Shown piece by piece: positions 16,503-26,103 of a stretch of DNA of 64,000 nt (within the stretch, counting starts at the first letter, position 1; each line of letters begins with the position of its first letter). The stretch covers positions 1 to 64,000 of the forward strand of contig JBDKTA010000022.1 in assembly GCA_039680605.1 (NCBI GenBank). Direction: 5' to 3'. The position numbers and the translations under genes were made by a program. The DNA is from Planctomycetaceae bacterium (lineage in GTDB: Bacteria; Planctomycetota; Phycisphaerae; SM23-33). The notes under the pieces are model-generated. The model ran no database searches, had not been told where the DNA came from, and saw only the letters and a program-made list of their open reading frames with translations.

Positions 16503-17381
16503 ATGAATAATCCCTCGACAACATTCCGCTCCCGCGGGCTCCTGGCCATCGTGTTGTTGGCCGTGGCCATGCTGGGCGGCTGCGGCGGCGCGACCGACTT
16601 TTCCACCGCCGGGCGGCTGGAGAACGGCCTGGTGCTGATCCTTCCGGGCATCGAGGGCGAGAGCGGGCTCAATCACGACATCCGCAACGGACTGGTCGCC
16701 GGCGGGGTCGACTGCGCGGTGTCGATCCGCTCGTGGGGGCGCATCCTTCCCCCGCCGTTCGGGATGCTGGCCTCGCAGGTGGACGTGATCGGAAACCGCC
16801 TGGTGGCCCGGAGCATCGCCAAAGACGTCGCCGAGTACCAGGACAAGCACCCCGGCAAGCCGGTGTACATCATCGGGCACAGCGGCGGCGGGGGCATCGC
16901 GGTCTTCGTGGCCGAGAACATGCCCGACGGGCACAAGGTCGACGGGCTGATCCTGCTGTCGGCGAGCATCTCGTCGGCGTACGACGTGACCAAGGCCCTG
17001 GAGAACACCCGCCGCGGAATCGTGAATCTGTACAACAAGGGCGACGGAATGCTGCTGGGCGTGGGAACGACGCTGTTCGGAAACGTCGACGGCATCCGCG
17101 GACCCTCGGCCGGACTGCTCAGCTTCGACGCCCCGCCCGAGAAGGCTTCGCCCTCGAAACACGAAGCGTACAAGCGCCTGTACCAGGTGCAGGTGACGCA
17201 GGAGATGAGCCTGGGCGGCAGCTCGCACACCTCCTCGACGGAACCGGGATTCGTCTCGCTCTATATCGCCCCGTGGCTGCTCTCGCCGCAATGGCCGCTG
17301 GACACCTCCGGCGGCGCCTGGAGCCTGGGCGTGCCGCCGCAGATTCCCGCGACGCTGACGCCTTCAGCCCGGCAGCGGTGA
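16503..17381 (+). CDS. Lipoprotein alpha/beta hydrolase
   Basis: A 292-residue protein with a hydrophobic leader ending in the lipobox LGGC near residue 27, so it should be a lipid-anchored envelope protein. The body has alpha/beta-hydrolase landmarks: strand LVLILPGIEG, the nucleophile elbow GHSGGG near residue 125, and GLILLSASIS after it. The nucleophile is therefore a Ser. A late Asp/His partner is not obvious apart from GSSHTSSTEPGF near the end, which supplies a candidate His. The substrate is unknown. Single gene; the ATG at 16503 is the first in frame that keeps a normal leader. Confidence 0.75.
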   Translation: MNNPSTTFRSRGLLAIVLLAVAMLGGCGGATDFSTAGRLENGLVLILPGIEGESGLNHDIRNGLVAGGVDCAVSIRSWGRILPPPFGMLASQVDVIGNRLVARSIAKDVAEYQDKHPGKPVYIIGHSGGGGIAVFVAENMPDGHKVDGLILLSASISSAYDVTKALENTRRGIVNLYNKGDGMLLGVGTTLFGNVDGIRGPSAGLLSFDAPPEKASPSKHEAYKRLYQVQVTQEMSLGGSSHTSSTEPGFVSLYIAPWLLSPQWPLDTSGGAWSLGVPPQIPATLTPSARQR

Positions 17382-17523
17382 GCCGGATATTTCACCGCTT
17401 TTTACCACTTATGTCTCGTTCGTGAATTCCTGTGACGATTTGATCCGGGGGTCAAATTAGCCGCTGAGGTCGCTGAGGTCGCAGAGGGAAGAAGTAGTTT
17501 TGTCTTTTACATCCTCAGCGTCC

Positions 17524-17667
17524 ACCGCCTCACAGAGGCGGAAGGTTTGTGACCCTCGACTGCCGCGGCGTCTGAAACCTGCCGCCTCTGCGAGGCGGGT
17601 GCTGATCAACCACCCACTTCCGGAGGCTCACGCCTCCAGCTAAATCCTGGCGTCCCTGCGGGACGCA
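17524..17667 (+). repeat. Four-hairpin repeat element, copy A
   Basis: Four hairpins follow each other: CCGCCTC-aca-GAGGCGG, CCGCCTC-tgc-GAGGCGG, GGAGGC-tcac-GCCTCC and GCGTCCC-tgc-GGGACGC. The spacer sequences between them are shared with an inverted copy at 27188-27331 and a partial copy at 27348-27398. The rest of 17382-17861 has no gene, only short repeats (CGCTGAGGTCGC, AATCCGCAATC). Confidence 0.85.
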
Positions 17668-17861
17668 GAACGCGCCTTTGGGGTGAACTGAAGGTTCATG
17701 ATCGACTGCGGTTCAACTTCTTTGGCAAGTAATCCGCAATCCGCAATCCGACATCCGTAATCCGAGATCCGCAATCGCGGCCTCGGGCGCATTTGCCTTT
17801 GACCGCCCCGCGTTTACACGCTACAGTAAGTAGCGCGACGGTCCGATATAGTCACAGCACC

Positions 17862-17933
17862 GCCGACGTAGCTCAACGGTCGAGCACGGCTTTCGTAAAG
17901 CCGGGGTTGTGGGTTCGAATCCCACCGTCGGCT
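17862..17933 (+). tRNA. tRNA-Thr (anticodon CGT)
   Basis: A full cloverleaf can be drawn. The acceptor stem is GCCGACG / CGTCGGC with discriminator T, the D arm is GCTC/GAGC, and the anticodon stem is CGGCT/AGCCG with loop TTCGTAA. The anticodon CGT at 17894-17896 reads ACG (Thr). The T arm is GTGGG-TTCGAAT-CCCAC. CCA is not encoded. Confidence 0.97.
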
Positions 17934-18005
17934 GTTCACGCCCATCCCCTTGTCTTCTCTTTGGCCCCTGTCGTGGTATAGTCTGTGCCACACAGGAGAG
18001 CCGAC

Positions 18006-18806
18006 ATGACCATCCCGATCTTCCACGTCGATGCCTTCAGCGCCGCGCCTTTCGCCGGCAACCCCGCGGCGGTCTGCCTGCTGGAGACCCCTGCCCAGGC
18101 GGCGTGGATGCAGCATGTGGCGGCAGAGATGAACCTGTCGGAGACGGCGTTCGTGGCCCCCGATGCGCAGGGCTATTCGCTGCGGTGGTTCACGCCGGCG
18201 TGCGAGGTGGACCTGTGCGGCCACGCGACGCTGGCGTCGGCCCACGTGCTGTACGAGCGCGGGGCGGCGCAGGCGGGCAAGGCGGTCGACTTTTACACCG
18301 CCAGCGGGACCTTGACGGCCCGGCGCAGCGGCGGGTGGATCGAGATGGATTTTCCCGCCGAGGCGGCGCGGCAGAGCGCGGCGTGCGAAGGATTGTTCGA
18401 GTCGCTGGGGATCGGGGAGGCTGCCGGCGCCGCGTTTGTGGGGCGCAACCGCTTCGATTACATCATCGAGCTTTCCAGCGAGGCGGCCTTGCGGGCGCTG
18501 TCGCCCGACTGGGCGAGGCTGCTGGCGGTGAAGACGCGCGGGGTGATCGTCACCAGCCCATCGAGCGACGATCGCTACGATTTTGTCTCGCGGTTCTTCT
18601 GCCCCGCCGTGGGCGTCAACGAGGACCCGGTGACCGGATCGGCCCACTGCTGCCTGGGGCCCTACTGGCAGGGGCGCCTGGGCAAGAGCGAACTGACGGG
18701 CTACCAGGCCTCGGCCCGCGGCGGCGTGGTGCGCGTGCGCGTCTGCGGGCCTCGCGTGATGCTGATCGGCCAGGCGGTGACGGTGACCGAAGGGGTCATT
18801 CTCTGA
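18006..18806 (+). CDS. PhzF-family isomerase-like protein
   Basis: A 266-residue member of the PhzF/diaminopimelate-epimerase fold family. Landmarks are FAGNPAAVCLLE near the N-terminus, MNLSETAFV carrying the family's catalytic Glu, VDLCGHATLASAHVL, and the C-terminal EDPVTGSAHCCLGPYW motif. PhzF itself isomerises a phenazine precursor, but most family members stand alone as here with unknown small-molecule substrates, so no pathway is claimed. Start 18006 is chosen for AGGAGA upstream; it begins MTIPIFHVDAFS as family members do. It lies 72 bp after the tRNA gene. Confidence 0.88.
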   Translation: MTIPIFHVDAFSAAPFAGNPAAVCLLETPAQAAWMQHVAAEMNLSETAFVAPDAQGYSLRWFTPACEVDLCGHATLASAHVLYERGAAQAGKAVDFYTASGTLTARRSGGWIEMDFPAEAARQSAACEGLFESLGIGEAAGAAFVGRNRFDYIIELSSEAALRALSPDWARLLAVKTRGVIVTSPSSDDRYDFVSRFFCPAVGVNEDPVTGSAHCCLGPYWQGRLGKSELTGYQASARGGVVRVRVCGPRVMLIGQAVTVTEGVIL

Positions 18807-19244
18807 CAGCCGATCCGGCGCTGGCAATCGGGGCGGCCGTCTCGCGCGACGCCGAAGGCGTTTTTGGCATTCGCGGGCAGGGCGGATGTTTCACCCCGAC
18901 GCCGCGCGAGACGGCCGCTCTGGCTCCGACGGCATGCTGCCGCTGAGCTCGGGAGTCTTGCGCGACGCCGAAGGCGTTTTCGGCATTCGCGGGCAGAGCG
19001 GATGGCCGCCCTCGACGCCGCGCAAGACCCCCGGAAGTCCTTTCTCAAAGCCGCGATCCATGGCGACCTGCCTGCCGGCAGGCAGGCCCGCAAGAAACAC
19101 AAACGCGTGTCGCCACGCCACCCCTGCCCATCATTCCATCATTCCATCATTCCATCATTCCATTCTTCCCTCCCCCTCTCCCCCGTCCTCTCCTACCCGT
19201 CCATTTCCTTCCTCTGCGACCTCTGCGACCTCTGCGGTGAATCC
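18807..19244. other. Gene-free stretch with a duplicated segment and a CATTC microsatellite
   Basis: Two ~44-bp direct copies beginning GCGCGACGCCGAAGGCGTTT lie at about 18844-18888 and 18960-19003, each with a GACGCC-gaa-GGCGTT hairpin. A CATCATTC tandem stretch lies at 19131-19165, and a TCTGCGACCTCTGCG-type repeat at 19213-19240. No gene is seen. Confidence 0.75.
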
Positions 19245-20255
19245 TCACCATCCGTAGCCGATGCTCACGCCGCCGTAGATCTCGTCGTTGAGATACCGGC
19301 GGGCGATGGCCTGGCTGTAGTTCAGGAACCCGTTGAGGTACAGCGATCCGCAGTACCGGTCGGGGATGTTCAAGGCGCTCTTGAGGTCGTAGCTGACCAG
19401 CAGACCGTAGGTGAGGTTGTTGACCCCGGCAATGTTGCCATCCTGCGGATTCTTCAGCGAGTACTTGTTGAGCCAGTTGTTGCTCCAGCCCATCTTCCAC
19501 GAGGGCGTGATGGTGATGTCCTTGAGAACGGGCGTCTCGCCCATGCCGCAGTCTTTCAGGGCGAAGGGGTGGCTGATCCCGAACTCGCCGTACGACCCGC
19601 TGGGCGCCAGGTCCATGTCGAAGGCGTACAGGATGTACGGATTGAGGATCGGCTCCTTGACGTCCTTGAAGCCCAGGCTGCGCCACCATAGCCCGTCGTC
19701 AAACGACAGCTTGGTGTAGAGCTCCTGCGTGCTCGAGGCATCCGTGTTGCCGCCGGCCGCGTGGCGGTACGGCGGCAGCGAATACCAGACGTAGCCCAGC
19801 TCGGCCTTGATGCCCAGCGGCTCGATGGTATAGCCGTAGTACACGGTGTAGTCGACTTCCTGCAGGTGGCTGTCGGTCCAGGTGGTGATCTGCGGTTGAC
19901 CGGCGAACCACTCGAACCAGACCGATCCGCCGATGCGCCCGTAGGCGCCCAGGTCGACCTCGGAGGCGACGGTCAACTGGTGGTTGAGCCTCTCGCCGCC
20001 CTCGCCGGCGTACTCGCTGAGGTTAATGCCGCGCCACACATAGTCGCTGGCGAGGGTGTAATCGATGGAGAAGCTGACGGGGATGGGCTTCTTCCATTCC
20101 TCGACGACCGGGGCGGTCAGCGCCGCCTTGGATGCAGCGGTCTCGGACTGCATCGCCGCCAGCCAGTTGGTTGAACCTTGTTCTTCTGCGGCGGCGGGTG
20201 CGGCCGCCATCGCGACGAAGATGGTCGAGACGATTGCACAGATTACGGACTTCAT
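19245..20255 (-). CDS. TorF-family putative porin
   Basis: A 336-residue protein with a signal peptide (MKSVICAIVSTIFVAMAAAP, cut near AAAEE). The rest is a series of amphipathic strands with alternating aromatics (VSFSIDYTLASDYVWRGINL, ELGYVWYSLP, YILYAFDMDL), ending in aromatic Trp (GYGW) as expected for an outer-membrane barrel. The DYTLASDYVWRG block is typical of the Gcw_chp/TorF proteins. It is the third gene after amtB and glnK, with a 46-bp gap, so it should be made under nitrogen limitation and may help ammonium or small nitrogen compounds cross the outer membrane. That role is inferred from context. Confidence 0.78.
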   Translation of the reverse strand: MKSVICAIVSTIFVAMAAAPAAAEEQGSTNWLAAMQSETAASKAALTAPVVEEWKKPIPVSFSIDYTLASDYVWRGINLSEYAGEGGERLNHQLTVASEVDLGAYGRIGGSVWFEWFAGQPQITTWTDSHLQEVDYTVYYGYTIEPLGIKAELGYVWYSLPPYRHAAGGNTDASSTQELYTKLSFDDGLWWRSLGFKDVKEPILNPYILYAFDMDLAPSGSYGEFGISHPFALKDCGMGETPVLKDITITPSWKMGWSNNWLNKYSLKNPQDGNIAGVNNLTYGLLVSYDLKSALNIPDRYCGSLYLNGFLNYSQAIARRYLNDEIYGGVSIGYGW

Positions 20256-20301
20256 GGTCTTCCTTTCGTTGGGCCCGGTTCCTTGGGTTCGATACGCGCC
20301 G

Positions 20302-20643
20302 TCAGCCTATGGCGTCCTTGCCATCTTCGCCAGTGCGAATACGAATGCAGTGGGCCAGGTCCAGAACGAATATCTTTCCATCACCAATGGTGCCCGTGCG
20401 GGCGCCTTGGATGATCGCGTCGATGGTGGGCTTGACGAACTCCTCGTTGACAGCGATCTCGATGCGAACCTTCTTGAGCAGGTTCACCTCGACGTCGGCG
20501 CCGCGATACGTTTCGTGGTAGCCCTTCTGCTGCCCGCAGCCCAGGGCGTTGATCACCGACATCTTGAAGATCTCGGCAGCGTACAGGGCCTGTTTCACGT
20601 CGGTCAGCTTTTCCGGCTGTATGTATGCGATGATGAGTTTCAT
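20302..20643 (-). CDS. glnK: PII nitrogen-regulatory protein (GlnK type)
   Basis: A 113-residue PII protein with the B-loop [11 protein letters not shown] and C-loop [16 protein letters not shown] trimers bind ATP/ADP and 2-oxoglutarate and plug AmtB. The T-loop reads [20 protein letters not shown]: Gln39 and Lys40 are kept, but position 51, the Tyr uridylylated in enterobacterial PII, is Val, and Arg38 is Gln. Control by uridylylation at that site is therefore impossible; ligand binding alone should drive it. It sits 43 bp downstream of the first amtB and upstream of the TorF-like porin gene. Confidence 0.95.
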   Translation of the reverse strand: MKLIIAYIQPEKLTDVKQALYAAEIFKMSVINALGCGQQKGYHETYRGADVEVNLLKKVRIEIAVNEEFVKPTIDAIIQGARTGTIGDGKIFVLDLAHCIRIRTGEDGKDAIG

Positions 20644-20686
20644 GGCTTGCTTGCCTTTCGTCTGCTGTGTCTACTGGGTCACTGGG

Positions 20687-22105
20687 TCACTTGGTCAAGA
20701 ATCCCTGGAAGTCCGGGTAGGCTTCCATCCCGTGCTCGCCGACATCCAGGCCGCCGATCTCTTCGCCGCGGCTGACACGCAGGCCGATGGTCGCCTTGAT
20801 CAGGTACCAGGCCGCAAACGCGATCGCCAGCGTGAAGACGGCGACCGCTCCCACGCCCAGTGCCTGTCGGCCGAGCAGTGCAAACCCGCCGCCGTAGAAC
20901 AGACCGTTGCCGGTGGTATTGGGCATGATGCTGCCGTCGGCGAACAGACCCACCGCCAGCGTTCCAAACACGCCGTTGACCAGGTGGACCGACAGGGCGC
21001 CGACCGGATCGTCGATCTTGATCTTGTCGAAGAACAGAACCGCCAGCACCACCAGCGCTCCGGCGATCAGGCCGATGACCACCGAGGCGCCCACGCTGAC
21101 GAAGGCACACGGGGCGGTGATCGCCACCAGGCCCGCCAGGCACCCGTTGAGGATCATCGACAGGTCCGGTTTGCCCAGCAGCAGCCAGGCCATGGCCGTG
21201 GCGCTGAGGGTGGCCGCCGCAGCGGCCATGTTCGTCGTCACGGCGATGCGACCGATGTCGTTGAAGCTCGCGGCCATCGTCGAGCCGGGATTGAACCCGA
21301 ACCACCCGAACCACAGCACCAGCACGCCCAGGGCCGTCATGGACATGCTGTGCCCCAGGACCGGTTTGACCGTCCCGTCAGGGCGATACTTGCCCAGCCG
21401 CGGTCCCAGCAGGATGACGCCGGCCAGGGCCGCCCATCCGCCCACTGAGTGAACGACCGTCGACCCGGCAAAGTCCCACATCCCCAACTTTTGAAGCCAT
21501 CCGTTGCCCCAGATCCAGTGACCGGTGACGGGGTACATCACCGCCACGATCACGAACGAGAACACGATAAAGGACAGGAACTTGATCCGCTCGGCCACGG
21601 CCCCGGAGACGATAGTGGCCGCCGTTCCAGCGAAGACCAACTGGAAAAGGAACTTGGCCCAGAAGGGAACGCCTGTCCAGCTCAGCGCGCTGTAGACGCC
21701 CTTGTAAGCTTCGCCCATGGCGGGGCTGTTATCGGCCCCGGAGGCGAAGAATACGCCCTTGAGACCCAGGATCCCGTTGCCGTCGCCGAACATGAGGCCC
21801 CAGCCCAGGATCCAGAACGCCATCGATGAAATCGCAAAGACGATGAAGTTCTTGGCCAGGATATTCACCGCGTTCTTGGCACGGCAGAGGCCCGATTCCA
21901 CCATGCCGAATCCCAGGTTCATGAAGAACACCAGGAACGCCGCCAGCAGAACCCACACCGTATCCAGCGCGATCTTCAAATCGGCGTTGCTCGGTCCCGC
22001 CGCCGTGTCGCCCTCTGCCGCCGATACCACCGCCGGAAGCGCCAGAAGAACCAGCGCCGCCAACCTCAAAGGCCATCTCAATTTATCCGTTCTCACCATG
22101 CTCAT
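20687..22105 (-). CDS. amtB: Ammonium transporter Amt/MEP/Rh family
   Basis: About 472 residues: a signal peptide (LAALVLLALPAVVSAAEG) then the eleven-helix Amt core. Recognisable parts are DTVWVLLAAFLVFFMNLGF, FAGSTVVHSVGGWAALAG (with the conserved pore His region), LGVLVLWFGWFGFNPGSTMA and HLVNGVFGTLAVGLFADG (second pore His region). It carries ammonium/ammonia across the inner membrane. Start 22105 has AGGGAG 8 nt upstream; a longer frame exists without support. A sigma54-type promoter lies about 75 bp upstream. Operon amtB-glnK-porin. Confidence 0.94.
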   Translation of the reverse strand: MSMVRTDKLRWPLRLAALVLLALPAVVSAAEGDTAAGPSNADLKIALDTVWVLLAAFLVFFMNLGFGMVESGLCRAKNAVNILAKNFIVFAISSMAFWILGWGLMFGDGNGILGLKGVFFASGADNSPAMGEAYKGVYSALSWTGVPFWAKFLFQLVFAGTAATIVSGAVAERIKFLSFIVFSFVIVAVMYPVTGHWIWGNGWLQKLGMWDFAGSTVVHSVGGWAALAGVILLGPRLGKYRPDGTVKPVLGHSMSMTALGVLVLWFGWFGFNPGSTMAASFNDIGRIAVTTNMAAAAATLSATAMAWLLLGKPDLSMILNGCLAGLVAITAPCAFVSVGASVVIGLIAGALVVLAVLFFDKIKIDDPVGALSVHLVNGVFGTLAVGLFADGSIMPNTTGNGLFYGGGFALLGRQALGVGAVAVFTLAIAFAAWYLIKATIGLRVSRGEEIGGLDVGEHGMEAYPDFQGFLTK

Positions 22106-22181
22106 TAGCGAACTCCCTGGGCCGCATCGCAGCCACTTTGTCGTTTCAACACTGCTTCCACGGGCATGCCGCAGGGAGATA

Positions 22182-22198
22182 AGCATCTTCAGTGCCAA
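22182..22198 (-). promoter_or_regulatory. Sigma54 (-24/-12) promoter of the first amtB operon
   Basis: On the minus strand TGGCACTGAAGATGCTT fits the YTGGCACG-N4-TTGCW consensus with the required GG-N10-GC spacing. It lies 75-95 bp before the amtB start at 22105. Activation is presumably by the NifA-like protein encoded at 24413. Confidence 0.75.
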
Positions 22199-22335
22199 AG
22201 CAAGGTATTGGAATGTTATGGCATGATAAACAACATGTTACGTTGATGTCGCTAGAGTTCACGCGTGGCGGGAAAGATACATAAATGTTCCATAGCATAC
22301 GCCTAGCTACAATCTTGTTGCGACTCGACGACATG

Positions 22336-22677
22336 CTAGCCTATGGCCTCGGGCCCTTCGTCGCCAGTGCGGATCCGCACACAGCGATCCAGGTCGATGA
22401 CGAAGATCTTACCGTCGCCGATGGCGCCGGTTCTGCCGCCTTCGGTGATCGCGTCGATGGTCGCCTGGACGAATGCGTCGTTGACGGCGATCTCGAGCTT
22501 GGTCTTTCGCAGCAGCCCGCCGGCCTCTTTGTGGCTGCGGTAGACCTCCGCGATGCCCTTCTGCCGCCCACGCCCCACGACGCTGGTGACGGTGACGAGA
22601 TGAATCTCTTTCTCCTCGAGCCGGCGCAGCACTTCGTCGAGCCGGTCGGGCTGGATGATTGCGATAACGTACTTCAT
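22336..22677 (-). CDS. glnK: PII nitrogen-regulatory protein, second copy
   Basis: A 113-residue PII paralogue with [14 protein letters not shown] and RIRTGDEGPEAIG. The T-loop is GRGRQKGIAEVYRSHKEAGG: Gln39, Lys40 and Tyr46 are kept, while position 51 is Glu instead of Tyr, so the classical uridylylation site is missing here too. It differs clearly from the other copy in the T-loop, so each probably pairs with its own transporter. It follows the second amtB by 34 bp. The 138-bp gap before the first amtB promoter shows no gene. Confidence 0.95.
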   Translation of the reverse strand: MKYVIAIIQPDRLDEVLRRLEEKEIHLVTVTSVVGRGRQKGIAEVYRSHKEAGGLLRKTKLEIAVNDAFVQATIDAITEGGRTGAIGDGKIFVIDLDRCVRIRTGDEGPEAIG

Positions 22678-22711
22678 GGAAAGTTTCCTTTGGAACCGGC
22701 CCAGGCCGGAA

Positions 22712-24088
22712 CTAGTCGATCACCGTGTATCCCACTTCCCTGTGCTGCGTCAGGTCCAGACCCACGCGCTCCTCGTGCTCGTTGACGCGAAGACCGATCA
22801 CCAGGTCCACGACCTTCAAGATGATCAGCCCCATCACGAACGACCAGACGATCACGATGGCGACGGTCTTGAGCTGAACGATCAACTGCTCGGCCCCGCC
22901 GGCACCATAGAACAGGCCGTTGCGGTTGACCGCCGGGTTGGCGGCCGCCGATGCGACCAGGCCCGTGGCCACCGTGCCCCAGATGCCGCCCAGCCCATGG
23001 ACGCCGAAGGCGTCGAGCGAGTCGTCATATCCGAGCTTGTTCTTGAGGAACGTCACGGCCAGCCACGGCAGTATGCCGGCGCCGACGCCGATGAAGATCG
23101 CGCCCATCGGCGTGATGAACCCCGCCGCCGGCGTCACCGATGCCAGCCCGCCCACCGCACCGGTGATCATGCCCAGCGTCGTGGGCTTCTTGTAGCAGAC
23201 CCAGTCCATCGCCGCCCACGTCAGCCCGGCGACGGCGCCGGCGATATGAGTGGCCACAAACGCCCCCGCCGCCACGCCGTCGGCGTGCAGCGAGCTGCCG
23301 GCGTTGAACCCGAACCATCCGAACCACAGCAGACCCGCGCCCAGCACGCCCAGGGGCAGGCTGTGCGGCGGGCTGATCGATGACGGATACCCCTGGCGCT
23401 TGCCCATGACGATCACGGCCGCCAGGGCGGTCATCCCCGCGCTGATGTGTACGACCGTGCCGCCGGCGAAGTCCAGGACGCCCCATCCGCCGTTGAGCCC
23501 CAGGAACCCGCCGGCGCCCCAGACCCAATGCGCCAGCGGATCGTACACCAGCGTCGACCACAACAGCGTGAAGACGCAGAACGCCGAGAACTTCATCCGC
23601 TCGGCGCAGGCGCCGATGATCAGCGCCGGCGTGATCACCGCGAACATCATCTGGTAGATCATGAACGCGCTGTGCGGGACGGTATCGACATACGGCGCCT
23701 GCGGGGCCACGCCGACGCCCGAGAGCCCCATCCACTCCAGCCCGCCGATGAGCCCGCCCCACTTGTCCGGGCCGAACGACAGGCTGTAGCCAAACAGCAC
23801 CCACTGGACGCTCACGATGCAGATGGCCATCATGCACTGCATCAGCACCGACAGGACGTTCTTCTTGCGGACCAGCCCGCCGTAGAAGAACGCCAGGCCC
23901 GGCGTCATCAGCATCACCAGCGCCGCGCTGATCAGGATCCACGCCGTGTCGCCGGAATTGATCGCCGGCGCCGCCGGCGCAGCAGAAGGCACTGCCGGAT
24001 CGGCCAAAGCCGGCGCAGCACAGACCATGACCGCCAAGGCGATCAATACACCCGCCCCTACGCTTTTCGACGCTCTGTGCAAACGCAT
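22712..24088 (-). CDS. amtB: Ammonium transporter Amt/MEP/Rh family, second copy
   Basis: About 458 residues: signal peptide (SVGAGVLIALAVMVCAAPAL), a short Ala/Pro linker, then the Amt core (DTAWILISAALVMLMTPGLA, FFYGGLVRKKNVLSVLMQ, FAGGTVVHISAGMTALAA, LLWFGWFGFNAGSSLHADG, FGVHGLGGIWGTVATGL). The two pore-His regions (VVHIS, FGVHG) are intact, and the FYGGLVRKKN signature is closer to canonical AmtB than in the other copy. Start 24088 has AAAGGG upstream; the longer frame would run past a sigma54 promoter at 24145-24162. First gene of the amtB-glnK pair. Confidence 0.94.
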   Translation of the reverse strand: MRLHRASKSVGAGVLIALAVMVCAAPALADPAVPSAAPAAPAINSGDTAWILISAALVMLMTPGLAFFYGGLVRKKNVLSVLMQCMMAICIVSVQWVLFGYSLSFGPDKWGGLIGGLEWMGLSGVGVAPQAPYVDTVPHSAFMIYQMMFAVITPALIIGACAERMKFSAFCVFTLLWSTLVYDPLAHWVWGAGGFLGLNGGWGVLDFAGGTVVHISAGMTALAAVIVMGKRQGYPSSISPPHSLPLGVLGAGLLWFGWFGFNAGSSLHADGVAAGAFVATHIAGAVAGLTWAAMDWVCYKKPTTLGMITGAVGGLASVTPAAGFITPMGAIFIGVGAGILPWLAVTFLKNKLGYDDSLDAFGVHGLGGIWGTVATGLVASAAANPAVNRNGLFYGAGGAEQLIVQLKTVAIVIVWSFVMGLIILKVVDLVIGLRVNEHEERVGLDLTQHREVGYTVID

Positions 24089-24144
24089 CCGCTCTGCCCT
24101 TTCATCCGTCAGACGTTCGTCAATGAATCCCGATGCCGCAAGCA

Positions 24145-24162
24145 TTGCACCCGACGTGCCAA
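24145..24162 (-). promoter_or_regulatory. Sigma54 (-24/-12) promoter of the second amtB operon
   Basis: On the minus strand TTGGCACGTCGGGTGCAA matches the consensus almost perfectly (TGGCACG-N4-TTGCA, GG-N10-GC). The predicted transcript start is about 45 nt before ATG 24088, which supports that start codon. Confidence 0.85.
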
Positions 24163-24304
24163 ATGGAGGCATGAAGCGCAACCTGTTGCTATCGCTTTTT
24201 TTTCGTGAAGATTGCACTTTCAACGACATGGCATTTTTGTTACAAGTTTGTAGTATCGATCCAATAAACGCCTAAATCTGTCGCGCGGATCGATGCAAAG
24301 ACTG

Positions 24305-24388
24305 AGCCGCTGAGGTCGCAGAGGACGCTGAGGATATGAAGAGATAAAACAATCTCCTTCCTCTGCGACCTCTGCGACCTCAGCGGCT
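24305..24388. repeat. 18-bp perfect inverted repeat in the leader of the activator gene
   Basis: AGCCGCTGAGGTCGCAGA at 24305-24322 pairs exactly with TCTGCGACCTCAGCGGCT at 24371-24388, with 48 bp between. The arms belong to the dispersed GCTGAGGTCGCAGAGG repeats also seen at 15700, 17461 and 19213. No U-run follows, so it is not a standard terminator. Confidence 0.75.
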
Positions 24389-24412
24389 AATTTGATCCTG
24401 AACGGTTGAGAA

Positions 24413-25987
<1,575 letters not shown>

Positions 25988-26044
25988 GGCGATTGCGGAT
26001 TTTTGATTTCGGATTGCGGATTGGAACCAAACGTCCTGCGCCAC

Positions 26045-26077
26045 GTTAGCGGTCGGGCTTGCCCGACGTGTTACAAC
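26045..26077. repeat. GTTAGCGG hairpin repeat
   Basis: GTTAGCGG is followed by the hairpin TCGGGC-TT-GCCCGA and ends near ACAAC. It lies in the 116-bp gap between the activator and the oxidoreductase gene, next to GGATTGCGGATT short repeats. Confidence 0.8.
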
Positions 26078-26103
26078 CGTGGCTACCTTAACTTGGTGAA
26101 CAA

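Noticed and set aside
22198-22335. NifA-type upstream activator sites (TGT-N10-ACA) before the first amtB promoter
   Set aside because: Only near-matches were found (for example TGT-N10-ACG near 22288). The activator's site may be different, so no feature was called.
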